This document shows positions 9,532 to 16,541 of a stretch of 64,000 nucleotides of DNA, piece by piece (the first letter of the stretch is position 1; every line of letters begins with the position of its first letter). This stretch comes from SH-MAG3 sp035461245. Lineage in GTDB: Bacteria; Gemmatimonadota; Gemmatimonadetes; Longimicrobiales; RSA9. The stretch is taken from positions 1-64,000 of the forward strand of contig DATHVP010000115.1 in the NCBI GenBank assembly GCA_035461245.1, read 5' to 3'. Below the pieces are notes generated by a model. It ran no database searches, was not told where the DNA came from, and saw only the letters and a program-made list of their open reading frames with translations. The translations under genes were made by a program, and so were the position numbers.

Positions 9532-9670
9532 TCGCGCGATCCTGAAGCGACGCGTCATCGAGGAGGTCTGCCGCGTGCTACCTGGAGGCAGGATCTCGAT
9601 CACGGACATCGTCGTTCTGTCGAACCTCGACCCGCCGGCCGCGCAGCAGGTGGCAGCCTTCATCCTCGGC
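9527..9670 (+). pseudogene. SAM methyltransferase fragment (ArsM-like)
   Basis: Read from 9527, the frame gives DDRAILKRRVIEEVCRVLPG then GRISITDIVVLSNL. This is the hallmark fifth-strand region (RVLxPGGR...SDIV) of class I methyltransferases; the spacing and DDRA...E start resemble arsenite methyltransferases. There is no SAM-binding GxGxG motif upstream, because the preceding DNA is the DUF4126-like gene, whose stop it overlaps. Downstream the frame dissolves into a CCCTCCTGG-type repeat. It is a fragment, not a working gene. Confidence 0.4.
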
Positions 9671-10022
9671 CGGTCGCCGCCCTCCTGGCCCTCTTGGCCC
9701 TCCTCGCCTGATCGCCGAGCTGAGCCTGCTCGTCGCGCCCGTGGCTGACGGAACCATGGGCACACCAGCGCCATTCGACCTGGAAACACGCTCAACGAGG
9801 GCTCATCGCCTGCGGCTGGAAAACGTCGAGGTCCGCACGGCTGACATGACATGGATCCGGTATCGCGTGGTGCCGGCGCATTGACAGGAAACTACTTCGA
9901 CGCGCGAGCGCTGTTATCCGCAGCACTGCCGGAGGCTTGCCCCTGGCCAGGGGCTGTGGCTACCTTCGCCGTCCACCAGCCGTGTCCACCTTCGTTGATC
10001 CCCACAATAACGGAGCTTGCCC
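9671..10022. other. Intergenic, short C/T-rich repeat
   Basis: At about 9679-9705 the DNA repeats a ccctcctgg / ccctcttgg / ccctcctcg 9-mer. No gene was recognised. A CGGAG ribosome site at 10011-10015 serves the next gene. Confidence 0.35.
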
Positions 10023-10721
10023 ATGTCTCTACCGCGTCATGTGGCCACAATCCTGATCGGCGGCGCGCTTCTTCTCCCGGATTCGGGGGTCGAAGCGCAG
10101 GACAGGACCGCCACGCGAGCCGTCCCGCTGGAGGTGTTTACGGTTTCCGGCGCGAGGACGCCAGCGCCGGCACCCGACCTGCAGTCGATTCGACCCGCCG
10201 GCGGGGTGGCCGAGCCCGGGATACGTCCCGCCCGGGCCGTGCCGGCCGCGGATGCTGCCCGCAGTGCGGCGATGACGGTCCTCAGTTCAAGGCCCGCTGC
10301 CCGGCCAGGCCGAACTGGCGCGGTCCAGGCGCCAGCGCCGACGGAACTTCAGGATGTCATCCTGACCTCGAGGCGCCCGTGGCACAACCACGCCTATGTC
10401 GACTATACGATGCCCGTGAGCGTGAACAATGCCACCGGCGTCGTCCAGTTCAGCACGAACTACCTCAATTTCACGACGGTTCGCCTGAACGCGGTGGAGG
10501 GGGCATCGTACCTTGTGAGCTTCGCGGTTGACGCATGGGGGAGCGGCACATATCGCGTCACCTCGGGTGACAACGTCCAGACCTTTCCCAACTCCAACGG
10601 CCAGCAGCACCTCATGGTCGGAATTCAGGCGGCTACGGCGGGTTGGGTCTCTGTACAGCTGACCCGTGCGGACGGGTCGGGTTACTACGTCCATGAGGTC
10701 CGGGTCACCCGGGTGAACTGA
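10023..10721 (+). CDS. Secreted protein of unknown function
   Basis: A 232-residue protein with a signal peptide (first 24 or so residues, cleaved after VEAQ), a disordered Pro/Ala/Arg-rich stretch to about residue 105, and a C-terminal beta domain of about 120 residues with alternating strands rich in Thr, Ser, Tyr and Asn. The C-terminal part resembles a small jelly-roll or pre-peptidase-like fold by composition, but I do not recognise a family. ATG 10023 has CGGAG 7 bases upstream. A strong hairpin follows. It is isolated from other genes. Confidence 0.7.
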   Translation: MSLPRHVATILIGGALLLPDSGVEAQDRTATRAVPLEVFTVSGARTPAPAPDLQSIRPAGGVAEPGIRPARAVPAADAARSAAMTVLSSRPAARPGRTGAVQAPAPTELQDVILTSRRPWHNHAYVDYTMPVSVNNATGVVQFSTNYLNFTTVRLNAVEGASYLVSFAVDAWGSGTYRVTSGDNVQTFPNSNGQQHLMVGIQAATAGWVSVQLTRADGSGYYVHEVRVTRVN

Positions 10722-10777
10722 GACCCGCTACTGTCGGATCCCCGCCGGCAACATGTCGAGGTTCTCAAGGCAATAAC

Positions 10778-10812
10778 GGCCCCGCCCGCGCAGCGGCACG
10801 GGCGGGGCCTTC
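10778..10812. terminator. Strong GC hairpin, bidirectional terminator candidate
   Basis: An 11-bp perfect stem (GGCCCCGCCCG with CGGGCGGGGCC) around a 10-base loop. It sits between the end of the secreted protein gene on plus and the end of the thiC remnant on minus, so it may serve both. The T run is short. Confidence 0.6.
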
Positions 10813-10850
10813 ACTCGCCGGGACGCGAATCCCGCAAACGCACAACTCCT

Positions 10851-10993
10851 TCAGGTTGCCGGCGTATCCAGAACGTGCAACTCGCCGCCCGACTCCCGAA
10901 ACTCCCTCGCCTTGTCCTGCATTCCGCGCTCCGCGTCGGCCCGGATCTCCTGCGAGATCCGCATGGAGCAGAACTTCGGTCCGCACATGGAGC
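10851..10993 (-). pseudogene. thiC: 3' remnant of thiC
   Basis: The minus strand encodes SMCGPKFCSMRISQEIR, then about 28 more residues and a stop at 10851. This is the C-terminal end of phosphomethylpyrimidine synthase, including part of the iron-sulfur motif (C-x2-C-x4-C; only the last two Cys remain). The fragment begins exactly where the 43-bp tRNA-Arg piece ends, at 10993/10994. The first motif cysteine codon is lost at that junction. A full ThiC is well over 400 residues, so this cannot work. Confidence 0.85.
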
Positions 10994-11036
10994 TGCGCCC
11001 GAGTGGATTCGACCCACTGGCCTCATCCTCCGGAGG
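10994..11036 (-). repeat. tRNA-Arg(CCG) 3'-end copy, att-like direct repeat
   Basis: A 43-bp copy of the 3' part of the tRNA-Arg(CCG) gene, from the anticodon stem-loop to the discriminator base, in the same orientation as the intact tRNA at 13977-14050 and with one mismatch in the T loop (11013). The repeat stops at the CCTCCGGAGG anticodon stem-loop, itself a palindrome. Tyrosine-recombinase elements often leave exactly such tRNA 3' copies at the far end of the insert. With 13977-14019 it brackets about 3 kb. Confidence 0.85.
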
Positions 11037-11064
11037 TACTTCTTCAACGCACTGGGCGCCGGGC

Positions 11065-11589
11065 TCAGCCGCTGAGAAGCTCCTCGAGAGCGAGCCGGGT
11101 CTTTGGCATCAGGCGGTCCTCGTCGACATACTGCACGACGACCTCGAGCGCCTGATCGACGCTGGTGATGTTCAGGTAGCGCAGAAGGTAGCGGATATCG
11201 TCGACGTCGCGGAACTCCTCGGCGAGGCGCATCGACGCGCACTTCATCGCCAGCAGATACTCCGGGCGCGCGATGAATACGCGAAGGTTCGGCAGCTCGA
11301 GGAAGGGGTCGAAGGCGCCGCGTTCGTCGAGGTAACCCTTCACCGCATTGTTCAGCCAACCGCGGGGAACACCGGCGCGATCGGCCACGCGGGCGGCGGC
11401 CTCGCGGATCTCGCGCGTCGGACGGAACAGCGCATCGACCTCACGCGTGGCGCGACGGGCGTCGAAAGCAAGGCACATGACGGCCCCGCCCACCAGGTAG
11501 AGTTCGCCCTCAACCTCGGCCGTCGCGAGCTCCTCACTCAGCAGCTCGAGCAGGCGGCGGATGTCGTGCGCCGTGAACGAGGCGTTCAC
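11065..11589 (-). CDS. DUF6036-type nucleotidyltransferase, putative toxin
   Basis: A 174-residue protein with a nucleotidyltransferase-like core: LYLVGGAVMCLAF supplies the GG motif and TREVDALF the acidic motif, where the first Asp of the usual DVD is Glu. Proteins of this type (DUF6036) resemble MNT/AbiEii-like enzymes. The GTG start at 11589 overlaps the upstream gene's stop (GTGTGA), so translation is coupled. The gene upstream encodes a ribbon-helix-helix-like protein, the usual toxin-antitoxin order of antitoxin first. A toxin role is inference from the pairing. The region between the stop and the tRNA fragment is 28 bases. Confidence 0.65.
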   Translation of the reverse strand: MNASFTAHDIRRLLELLSEELATAEVEGELYLVGGAVMCLAFDARRATREVDALFRPTREIREAAARVADRAGVPRGWLNNAVKGYLDERGAFDPFLELPNLRVFIARPEYLLAMKCASMRLAEEFRDVDDIRYLLRYLNITSVDQALEVVVQYVDEDRLMPKTRLALEELLSG

Positions 11590-12086
11590 ACGCGATCTCC
11601 AATCGACGCGTCGATGAATATGTTCCGTCGCTTGAACGGTACGGGCGACGCTCGCAACAGGTGGGGTCGCACACTCTTCAGCTCCGTGCCGAACCGCGGT
11701 CTCGCCAACGGCCGGACGTCCTTCGTCCACGCAGGCGGCGGGCGATCCCTCCGTGCGCACGCCAACTCGACCATGGCCGCGACGTAGTTGCGCTCGTACT
11801 CGGGCAGCGCCTCGAGCACGGCTCCCTCGACGAGCCCGACCGCCTCCGCCAGTTCCGGCCCCGAGAGGGCGCTCAGGAAGTCGTTGAGTTCGGCCAGGAC
11901 GTAGGAACGACCATGGGGCTCCGCAAGCGCCCGGAGCAGACCCTCGAACCTGCCCTGTGTCACAGGGAGGGCACGCGCCAGCACGTAACTCGATACGTCT
12001 TGACCCGCCGCACGGGCTAAGCGCCGGATCGCGGATTTCTCGTCCGCCGTGACGCGGATCTGAAGCTGATGCGATTTGATCGCCAT
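11586..12086 (-). CDS. Ribbon-helix-helix-like protein, putative antitoxin/autorepressor
   Basis: A 166-residue protein. The N-terminal 45 residues (HQLQIRVTADEKSAIRRLA followed by GQDVSSYVLARAL) match the beta-helix-helix DNA-binding fold of MobC/CopG-like proteins: a beta strand with alternating polar residues, then two helices. The rest is helical, with an acidic stretch and a basic C-terminal tail. The ATG lies about 7 bases after the -10 hexamer of a well-formed promoter, so the mRNA may be leaderless. A 22-bp palindrome overlapping the -35 suggests that this protein represses its own operon. It is coupled to the DUF6036 gene. Confidence 0.65.
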   Translation of the reverse strand: MAIKSHQLQIRVTADEKSAIRRLARAAGQDVSSYVLARALPVTQGRFEGLLRALAEPHGRSYVLAELNDFLSALSGPELAEAVGLVEGAVLEALPEYERNYVAAMVELACARRDRPPPAWTKDVRPLARPRFGTELKSVRPHLLRASPVPFKRRNIFIDASIGDRV

Positions 12087-12092
12087 GACTGA

Positions 12093-12121
12093 AAACTAGG
12101 CATGGAACTCGAGTGCGTCAA
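12093..12121 (-). promoter_or_regulatory. Promoter of the RHH-DUF6036 operon
   Basis: On the minus strand TTGACG (12121-12116), a 17-base spacer, then TAGTTT (12098-12093). The expected transcript start falls at or next to the ATG at 12086. Confidence 0.65.
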
Positions 12122-12137
12122 TACAGTTGTATTGACG
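12116..12137. promoter_or_regulatory. 22-bp perfect palindrome, putative operator
   Basis: Two perfect 10-bp arms, CGTCAATACA and TGTATTGACG, are separated by two bases. The right-hand arm read on minus contains the -35 hexamer, so a dimer bound here would block the promoter. The symmetric arm places a second TTGACG on the plus strand. Confidence 0.7.
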
Positions 12138-12178
12138 GCTAGGATAGCAGTTTTTGTCTTACATGGGTCCGCGCGTGC

Positions 12179-12400
12179 TCACGGAGTGCGCGAGCCAGCA
12201 CCTTCCAGCGCTGAATCCGGCCGATCTGAAGAAGCGTTCCTTGCGCGTATGCGTTCGAGGAGCACCGATGCCGGCTCATCGGTCGGATCCTGGTCCACGA
12301 GGCGGCCGTCGAAGGCCCACTTGAGGATGGATTGGCGGAGGCGGGTGAGGCGACGGACGGAGGCGTCGGTTACCTCGCTGTTTGAGTCAATGTTGGACTC
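12179..12400 (-). pseudogene. hsdS: C-terminal remnant of HsdS (type I restriction specificity subunit)
   Basis: The minus-strand frame ending at 12179 reads RLRQSILKWAFDGRLVDQDP, then TDEPASVLLERIR. This is the highly characteristic C-terminal segment of type I specificity subunits, after the second coiled-coil. Upstream of about 12400 the frame no longer matches, and no target-recognition domain, hsdM or hsdR is present. It is a defence-gene relic inside the tRNA-bounded segment. Confidence 0.75.
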
Positions 12401-12563
12401 GTGATCATCCGCCGCTTCGAGAATCCGGCTCTGCTCCGATCACAGTGGCGTCGGAGTCGACGGCGCTGCTCTCGACCGACCTCGGACGCAAGGCGCTGGG
12501 CGACTCCTGCGACGATCTCCGGCATGCTTCTGAAGCGAGTGTCGGGGCTCCGTCGCACGCTGT
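12401..12563. other. Unassigned gap after the hsdS remnant
   Basis: A minus-strand run (PDTRFRSMPEIVAGVAQRLA and further) looks protein-like but has no start of its own and belongs to no family I recognise. It may be another fragment. Confidence 0.3.
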
Positions 12564-13631
12564 TCAGCCAGGCGACCGCCGTCGCGATACCTCCGCGAGG
12601 AGCGTCACCGCTGTGAGCGGCAGCACCAAAACAGCCATCACGGTGCGGAATGCCGGCAGGACCGGGGGGTTGGCTGCGTGCATGACCAGGTGGATGGTAT
12701 AGGCCGCGAACCAGCCCAGGAAGAGGGCGCCCTGCCATCGTCCGATCCTGTGGGTCCGGAACAGGATCGGCATGCACGCCACGGCCACGCCGATCATCAC
12801 GGGAACGTCGAAGGCCAGCGCGGCCGGTGCCACCCTCAGCGCCGCGGGGGCGACAAGCGCCGACGCACCGAGCACGGCAAGGATGTTGAAGATGTTGCTG
12901 CCGACTACGTTGCCCACCGCGATGTCGCGCTGGCCACGGATGGTTGCCACAACTGACGTCGCAAGCTCCGGCAGCGACGTACCAGCCGCCACGACGGTGA
13001 GGCCGATGACCAGGTCGCTGATGCCCCACGCGTCGGCGATTGCTGTGGCTCCTGCAACGAGCCAGCGGGACCCGATGACCAGTAGCACCAGGCCGACCGC
13101 CGCAATGGTGCCCTGGCGCAGCACGGCGGGCGTACGCGCCGGCACCGGCCGTTCTGCCGGGCCGGCCGTATCCGTCTCGTCGTTGCCCTGCCAGCGCAGT
13201 AGGAACAGCGTGTAGCCGGCAATGCCCGCCAGGAGGAGCGTGCCCTCGCCCCGGCCGATGCCGCCGTCCATGGCCAGCAGCAGGAGCAGCAAGGACGCAG
13301 CGACCATGATGGGCACGTCCAGGCGCACAACGCGTCGGGACACCACGAGCGGTGTCGCCAGAGCCGAGATGCCCAGGATGACAAGCACGTTGAAGATATT
13401 GCTGCCCACGACGTTGCCGAGAGCAAGGTCGGCCTGCCCGGCCAGCGCCGAGCGCACGCTCACCGCGAACTCGGGCGCGCTCGTGCCGTACGCCACTACC
13501 GTCAGGCCAATGACAAGCTGCGGGATGCCGAGGGCCGCCGCCAGGCGCGACGCACCGCGCACGAGCAATTCGGCGCCGGTCACGAGCAGGACGAGCCCTG
13601 CAGGCAACAGGATCAGCGCGCTCGCCGTCAC
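12564..13631 (-). CDS. Ca2+/Na+ antiporter (CaCA family)
   Basis: A 355-residue inner-membrane cation exchanger with two homologous halves. Each half holds an alpha repeat: GLTVVAYGTSAPEFAVS with LGNVVGSNIFNVL in the first, GLTVVAAGTSLPELATS with VGNVVGSNIFNIL in the second. The acidic residue in each (S)APE/LPE motif coordinates the cation. About ten transmembrane segments are evident, with a Gly/Pro-rich polar linker between halves near residue 170. GTG 13631 is preferred because the hydrophobic N terminus starts there; an ATG at 13715 would add 28 basic residues and has no ribosome site. Part of this gene is duplicated in inverted orientation at 3432-3587. It probably extrudes calcium. Confidence 0.9.
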   Translation of the reverse strand: MTASALILLPAGLVLLVTGAELLVRGASRLAAALGIPQLVIGLTVVAYGTSAPEFAVSVRSALAGQADLALGNVVGSNIFNVLVILGISALATPLVVSRRVVRLDVPIMVAASLLLLLLAMDGGIGRGEGTLLLAGIAGYTLFLLRWQGNDETDTAGPAERPVPARTPAVLRQGTIAAVGLVLLVIGSRWLVAGATAIADAWGISDLVIGLTVVAAGTSLPELATSVVATIRGQRDIAVGNVVGSNIFNILAVLGASALVAPAALRVAPAALAFDVPVMIGVAVACMPILFRTHRIGRWQGALFLGWFAAYTIHLVMHAANPPVLPAFRTVMAVLVLPLTAVTLLAEVSRRRSPG

Positions 13632-13653
13632 GTGCGGCTCGGCGCCAGTGGCA

Positions 13654-13838
13654 TCAGCGGGCCGCCCGTCGCTGCTTCGGCGACGGGCCGTTATGAACCG
13701 CCGGCGGGCAAGCATCGGTCATGTCGCCCGCGCGACTGCCGTACCAGATCAGGAACAGGAGCACGGCCACCATGATGTAGACGCGACGAGGGACGCGACA
13801 TCGTGCGGAATGTCGGCAATGAGCTCGTGCAGCGTCAA
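13654..13838 (-). pseudogene. Frameshifted small membrane-protein gene
   Basis: On minus from a TTG at 13838 the frame reads LTLHELIADIPHDVASLV. It then switches frame near 13785 to VYIMVAVLLFLIWYGSR and a polar tail ending at 13654. Together this is an amphipathic start plus one membrane segment, a common small-protein layout, broken by a one-base shift. A sequencing error is an alternative. It lies directly upstream of the antiporter gene. Confidence 0.4.
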
Positions 13839-13923
13839 GCCGTCGCCATCGGACTGCAGTGCGAGTGCAACATGAGTGTATCCCCGACATTGGCCGTCGC
13901 ACGCACCGAGCCCGGCGCCGAAC

Positions 13924-13961
13924 AAAATGGAAAACCCGCACCGTAAGTGACGGTGCGGGTT
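13924..13961 (-). terminator. Terminator of the tRNA-rnpB-tRNA unit
   Basis: A perfect 12-bp stem (AACCCGCACCGT with ACGGTGCGGGTT) and 5-base loop at 13933-13961. On the minus strand it is followed by TTTTCCATTTT. It lies 16 bases after the tRNA-Arg(CCG) 3' end. Confidence 0.85.
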
Positions 13962-13976
13962 GGCTTTCCGAATGAG

Positions 13977-14019
13977 TGCGCCCGAGTGGATTCGAACCAC
14001 TGGCCTCATCCTCCGGAGG
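13977..14019 (-). repeat. Direct repeat partner inside tRNA-Arg(CCG), att-like
   Basis: The 43 bases of the intact tRNA gene that are duplicated at 10994-11036. The crossover point would lie at the palindromic anticodon stem-loop. It forms the right-hand boundary of the 3-kb segment. Confidence 0.8.
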
Positions 14020-14050
14020 GATGCGCTCTATCCAGCTGAGCTACGGGCGC
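13977..14050 (-). tRNA. tRNA-Arg (anticodon CCG)
   Basis: A 74-base cloverleaf on the minus strand: acceptor stem GCGCCCG/CGGGCGC, D arm GCTC...GAGC, anticodon stem CATCC/GGATG with loop CTCCGGA, T stem AGTGG/CCACT with TTCGAAT, and discriminator A. CCA is not encoded. It is last in a unit with rnpB. Confidence 0.95.
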
Positions 14051-14075
14051 GTACGGTTGCCGGGGCAACCGGTGT

Positions 14076-14462
14076 CGGGAAGCGAATAAGCCGAGTTCTG
14101 TCTCCCTCGCGGGAGGCGGATCATTTCTCTGGGACCGACATTGCTGACGGCCTCAAGCAGCCTACCCGGGACTCGGACGGTGCGGGCAGCACCTCGTCCC
14201 TTATTTGGCCTTGCTCCAGGTGGGGTTTACCGTGCCGCTCGCTGTTGCCAGGAGCGCGGTGGGCTCTTACTCCACCGTTTCACCCTTGCCTGTGCCAGCC
14301 CTCCGTAGAGGACGGCCATCGGCGGTCTGTTCTCTGTTGCACTTTACGTCGCCTCGCGACGCCCGGCCGTTAGCCGGCACCCTGCCCTGCGGAGCTCGGA
14401 CTTTCCTCGGCGCCCGCCTGCCTGGTATGGCAGTGAACGCCGCGATCCGCACTCGCTTCCCG
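14076..14462 (-). ncRNA. rnpB: RNase P RNA, type A
   Basis: About 385 bases on the minus strand. The P1 helix is formed by GGGAAGCGA at the 5' end and TCGCTTCCC at the 3' end. Conserved blocks appear in order: GAGGAAAGTCCGAGCTC, GGTGCCGGCTAACGGCCGG, AAGTGCAACAGAGA, GGTAAACCCCACCTGGAGC, GTAGGCTGCTTGAGG, and GACAGAACTCGGCTTA near the end. This is the catalytic RNA that trims tRNA 5' leaders. It lies between two tRNA-Arg genes on the same strand without internal terminators. Confidence 0.97.
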
Positions 14463-14509
14463 TATTGTCAATCAGCATACTCCAACATCAGCCATGCGGC
14501 GAACCTGCA

Positions 14510-14583
14510 TGCGCCCGTCAGGACTCGAACCTGAAACCTCCTGATCCGTAGTCAGGTGCTCTATCCAATTGAGCTACGGGCGC
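14510..14583 (-). tRNA. tRNA-Arg (anticodon ACG)
   Basis: A 74-base cloverleaf on minus: acceptor GCGCCCG/CGGGCGC, anticodon stem CCTGA/TCAGG with loop CTACGGA (ACG, read as ICG after deamination), T arm with GTTCGAGTC, and discriminator A. CCA is not encoded. First gene of the tRNA-rnpB-tRNA unit. Confidence 0.95.
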
Positions 14584-14690
14584 GGCGTCCCTGTTTCCGG
14601 CCGAGCCCCGGGGGCACCGCGCCGTCCGACAGAGCGGCCCCGAGGATCGACGGTCCGGCTGTCGTTCAATCGGGGCGTTCGCAGACTAGA

Positions 14691-14719
14691 AGAATAGCCG
14701 TTTTTCGCGCCCTCGTCAA
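14691..14719 (-). promoter_or_regulatory. Sigma-70 promoter of the tRNA-rnpB unit
   Basis: TTGACG (14719-14714), a 17-base spacer with an A run, and TATTCT (14696-14691). It lies about 108 bases before the first tRNA. No other promoter was seen between the three RNA genes. Confidence 0.75.
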
Positions 14720-14873
14720 CCACTCCACCTGCCTCCCGGAGTGGGGCCACACGCATGACGGCATGGGGCAACGCGCCCGCTCCAACGCCGCCGCCGGCAC
14801 CGAGCCGTGTACCTGACTCCGGCGCAGCGCCAGATCTGTTTCCAGCCTGGCGCCGCGCCTGCCCGGTTCGGGA

Positions 14874-15308
14874 CTAGCGGCCCCGGCCGGGCTCGGAGAT
14901 CCGCTCCACCACCTCGCCTGTCCGGCTGTCATCGGACAGGTCGGTGGCGATGTCGGCCTGGGCGATGATGCCCACCAGCCGCTCACCCTCAACCACCGGT
15001 ACGCGACGGACCTGCTGAGACTTCATGGTGCGCAGGACCTGGTCCACCTCGTCGTCAGGTGAGCAGGTGAAGAGTCGGCCATCGGTCATGTGGTCGCCAA
15101 CGGTGCAATCGTCGGCGTTGTCACCGGCCACGTGACGCACCGCGATGTCGCGGTCGGTGATCACGCCCACCAGGCGCATGGAGTTCTGGTCCTCCACCAC
15201 CGGCACGGCGCCAATGTCCGCCTGCTTCATGATCTGCGCGGCACGGGACAGGCTGTCCTGGCGGGTGACGCATTCCAGGTCGGACGACATCAGTTCGCGA
15301 GCTTTCAT
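14874..15308 (-). CDS. Two-CBS-domain protein
   Basis: A 144-residue cytoplasmic protein made of one Bateman module. CBS1 spans about residues 8-60 (ADIGAVPVVED...GVITDRDI) and CBS2 about 72-130 (VRRVPVVEGERLVGIIAQADI). Such stand-alone proteins bind adenine nucleotides and regulate partners; the partner is unknown. The ATG has GGAGG 7 bases upstream. It is transcribed away from the RNA unit, with a 290-base gap of no recognised content to it. Confidence 0.88.
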   Translation of the reverse strand: MKARELMSSDLECVTRQDSLSRAAQIMKQADIGAVPVVEDQNSMRLVGVITDRDIAVRHVAGDNADDCTVGDHMTDGRLFTCSPDDEVDQVLRTMKSQQVRRVPVVEGERLVGIIAQADIATDLSDDSRTGEVVERISEPGRGR

Positions 15309-15372
15309 GGTCTACCTCCTCGGGTGCTACTGGTTGACTCGTGCATCCGGAGGTGCAAGTGCCGCGCCGCGA

Positions 15373-15978
15373 CTATGGCCTGCGCAGCCGCTCCATCATG
15401 GCGTCCAGCACGCGGCGTTTCTCGCTGAAGTCGGGCTGGCCGACGTCGTGGCTGACGGCAATGAGCGTCCTGCCGTCGCCCCAGTCCACGATGTACTCGT
15501 ACGACTGCATGCCGGCCTCGTACAGTGCCGCGCCGGTATGCTCCACCAGGCGGCGCACGCCGGGCATACCGGCAACGGTGACGTCATCGGACTCGAGGAT
15601 GTCGATGGCGAAGTCGCTGCCGGCGACGTCGTCGTATGACACCTCGTCCACGTGAATGGTGACGGCGATATCTTCGGGGACTTCCGACGCCGGCGGCACA
15701 GTGAACGGCTCGGGGTCGAACAGCGCGCACGGCGGCATCACGCTGCCGTCATTCGTAACCCAGTCCGCCGGGTACCGGGCGACGTAGCCCGCAGCGTGCC
15801 GGCACTCCTGCCACCCGCCGGCGTCCTGCAGTGTGTCCGGGCCTGCGGCACCGGCATCGGCCCCGACGCCAGCGTTACCCCCGGCGCTGCCCGCCGGCCG
15901 GTCCGTCCCGTCAGTGCCGCACGCCGTCAGCACCGCCAGGACCACCACACAGCCGCTCATCCACCGGCGGCCGCTCAT
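15373..15978 (-). CDS. Lipoprotein of unknown function
   Basis: A 201-residue lipoprotein: lipobox VLTAC with Cys20, then a Gly/Ala linker to about residue 55, then a folded domain with paired cysteines (WQECRHAAGYVARYPADW and MPPCALFDPE). The domain pattern (YPADW..., ...VDEVSYDDVAGSDF, ...TLIAVSHD) resembles small extracytoplasmic beta domains of the PsbP/LpqN kind, but this is only a resemblance. The ATG overlaps the stop of the SRPBCC gene upstream (ATGA), so the two are coupled. The frame extending to 16101 overlaps that gene and is not used. Confidence 0.75.
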   Translation of the reverse strand: MSGRRWMSGCVVVLAVLTACGTDGTDRPAGSAGGNAGVGADAGAAGPDTLQDAGGWQECRHAAGYVARYPADWVTNDGSVMPPCALFDPEPFTVPPASEVPEDIAVTIHVDEVSYDDVAGSDFAIDILESDDVTVAGMPGVRRLVEHTGAALYEAGMQSYEYIVDWGDGRTLIAVSHDVGQPDFSEKRRVLDAMMERLRRP

Positions 15979-16436
15979 GACCCTGCGGCGGCCCTGGCCG
16001 CGTACTCGCCAATGCATGCCAGTTCCGCGCGGTACACCCGTCGCAGCGCCGGCACGGCGACGTAGCGTCCGAACAGCGCCTGCAGCCCCGACGCCGGCCA
16101 TTCCGTGGCGATGGTGACCTGACAGCTACCCGGCCCCTGCTCGTCCACGGTGAAGGTGGTGACCATGTTGCGCTCGTCGAGGATCCGTTCCACCAGCACC
16201 CGGCCCGGCTCGGGCTCCGAGACTTCCGCCCGGAAGGTGCTGCTGGTGCCGAGCAGCCGCATGTCGCAGCTGAACACCGTGCCCGCGCCGTAGCCGCCGC
16301 GCTCCACGTCCAGCCGCGTGAAGTAGCGAGGCGGCAGGATGCGCGGGTGCCCCGCCACGTAGTCCGCCAGGATCCCGTAGACCCGGCCCCCTGGCGCCGC
16401 CACCGCAGCCGATTCCGCCAGATGCACCCTGCCCAT
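15975..16436 (-). CDS. SRPBCC-fold protein
   Basis: A 153-residue protein of the START/Bet v1-like superfamily. It begins with MGRVHLAESAAVAAPGGRVY, the usual first strand and the helix that follows it, passes through the mid-domain strands (RVLVERILDERNMVTTFTV) and ends with a long C-terminal helix. The pocket could hold a hydrophobic ligand; no catalytic residues can be assigned. ATG 16436 is chosen because GAGGGG lies just upstream and the homology begins there. Longer frames run into the 82-bp tandem repeat. It is translationally coupled to the lipoprotein. Confidence 0.75.
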   Translation of the reverse strand: MGRVHLAESAAVAAPGGRVYGILADYVAGHPRILPPRYFTRLDVERGGYGAGTVFSCDMRLLGTSSTFRAEVSEPEPGRVLVERILDERNMVTTFTVDEQGPGSCQVTIATEWPASGLQALFGRYVAVPALRRVYRAELACIGEYAARAAAGS

Positions 16437-16541
16437 GACCAGCACCCCTCGCCCGGAGGTAAGCCGCCACGCCCCCCAACGAAGCGCGGCCCGGAAGAAT
16501 ACTGCCCCACGCCGCTTTGCCCGCCGCTTAAAAGCCCGGGT

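Noticed and set aside
10994..11036. A second functional tRNA-Arg gene
   Set aside because: Only the 3' part is present; acceptor 5' strand and D arm are missing.
12370..13029. A 219-codon minus-strand frame within and after the antiporter gene
   Set aside because: Out of frame with the antiporter; a shadow for most of its length.
10994..14050. An integrase or transposase within the tRNA-bounded segment
   Set aside because: All frames were read; none shows a tyrosine or serine recombinase or transposase motif.
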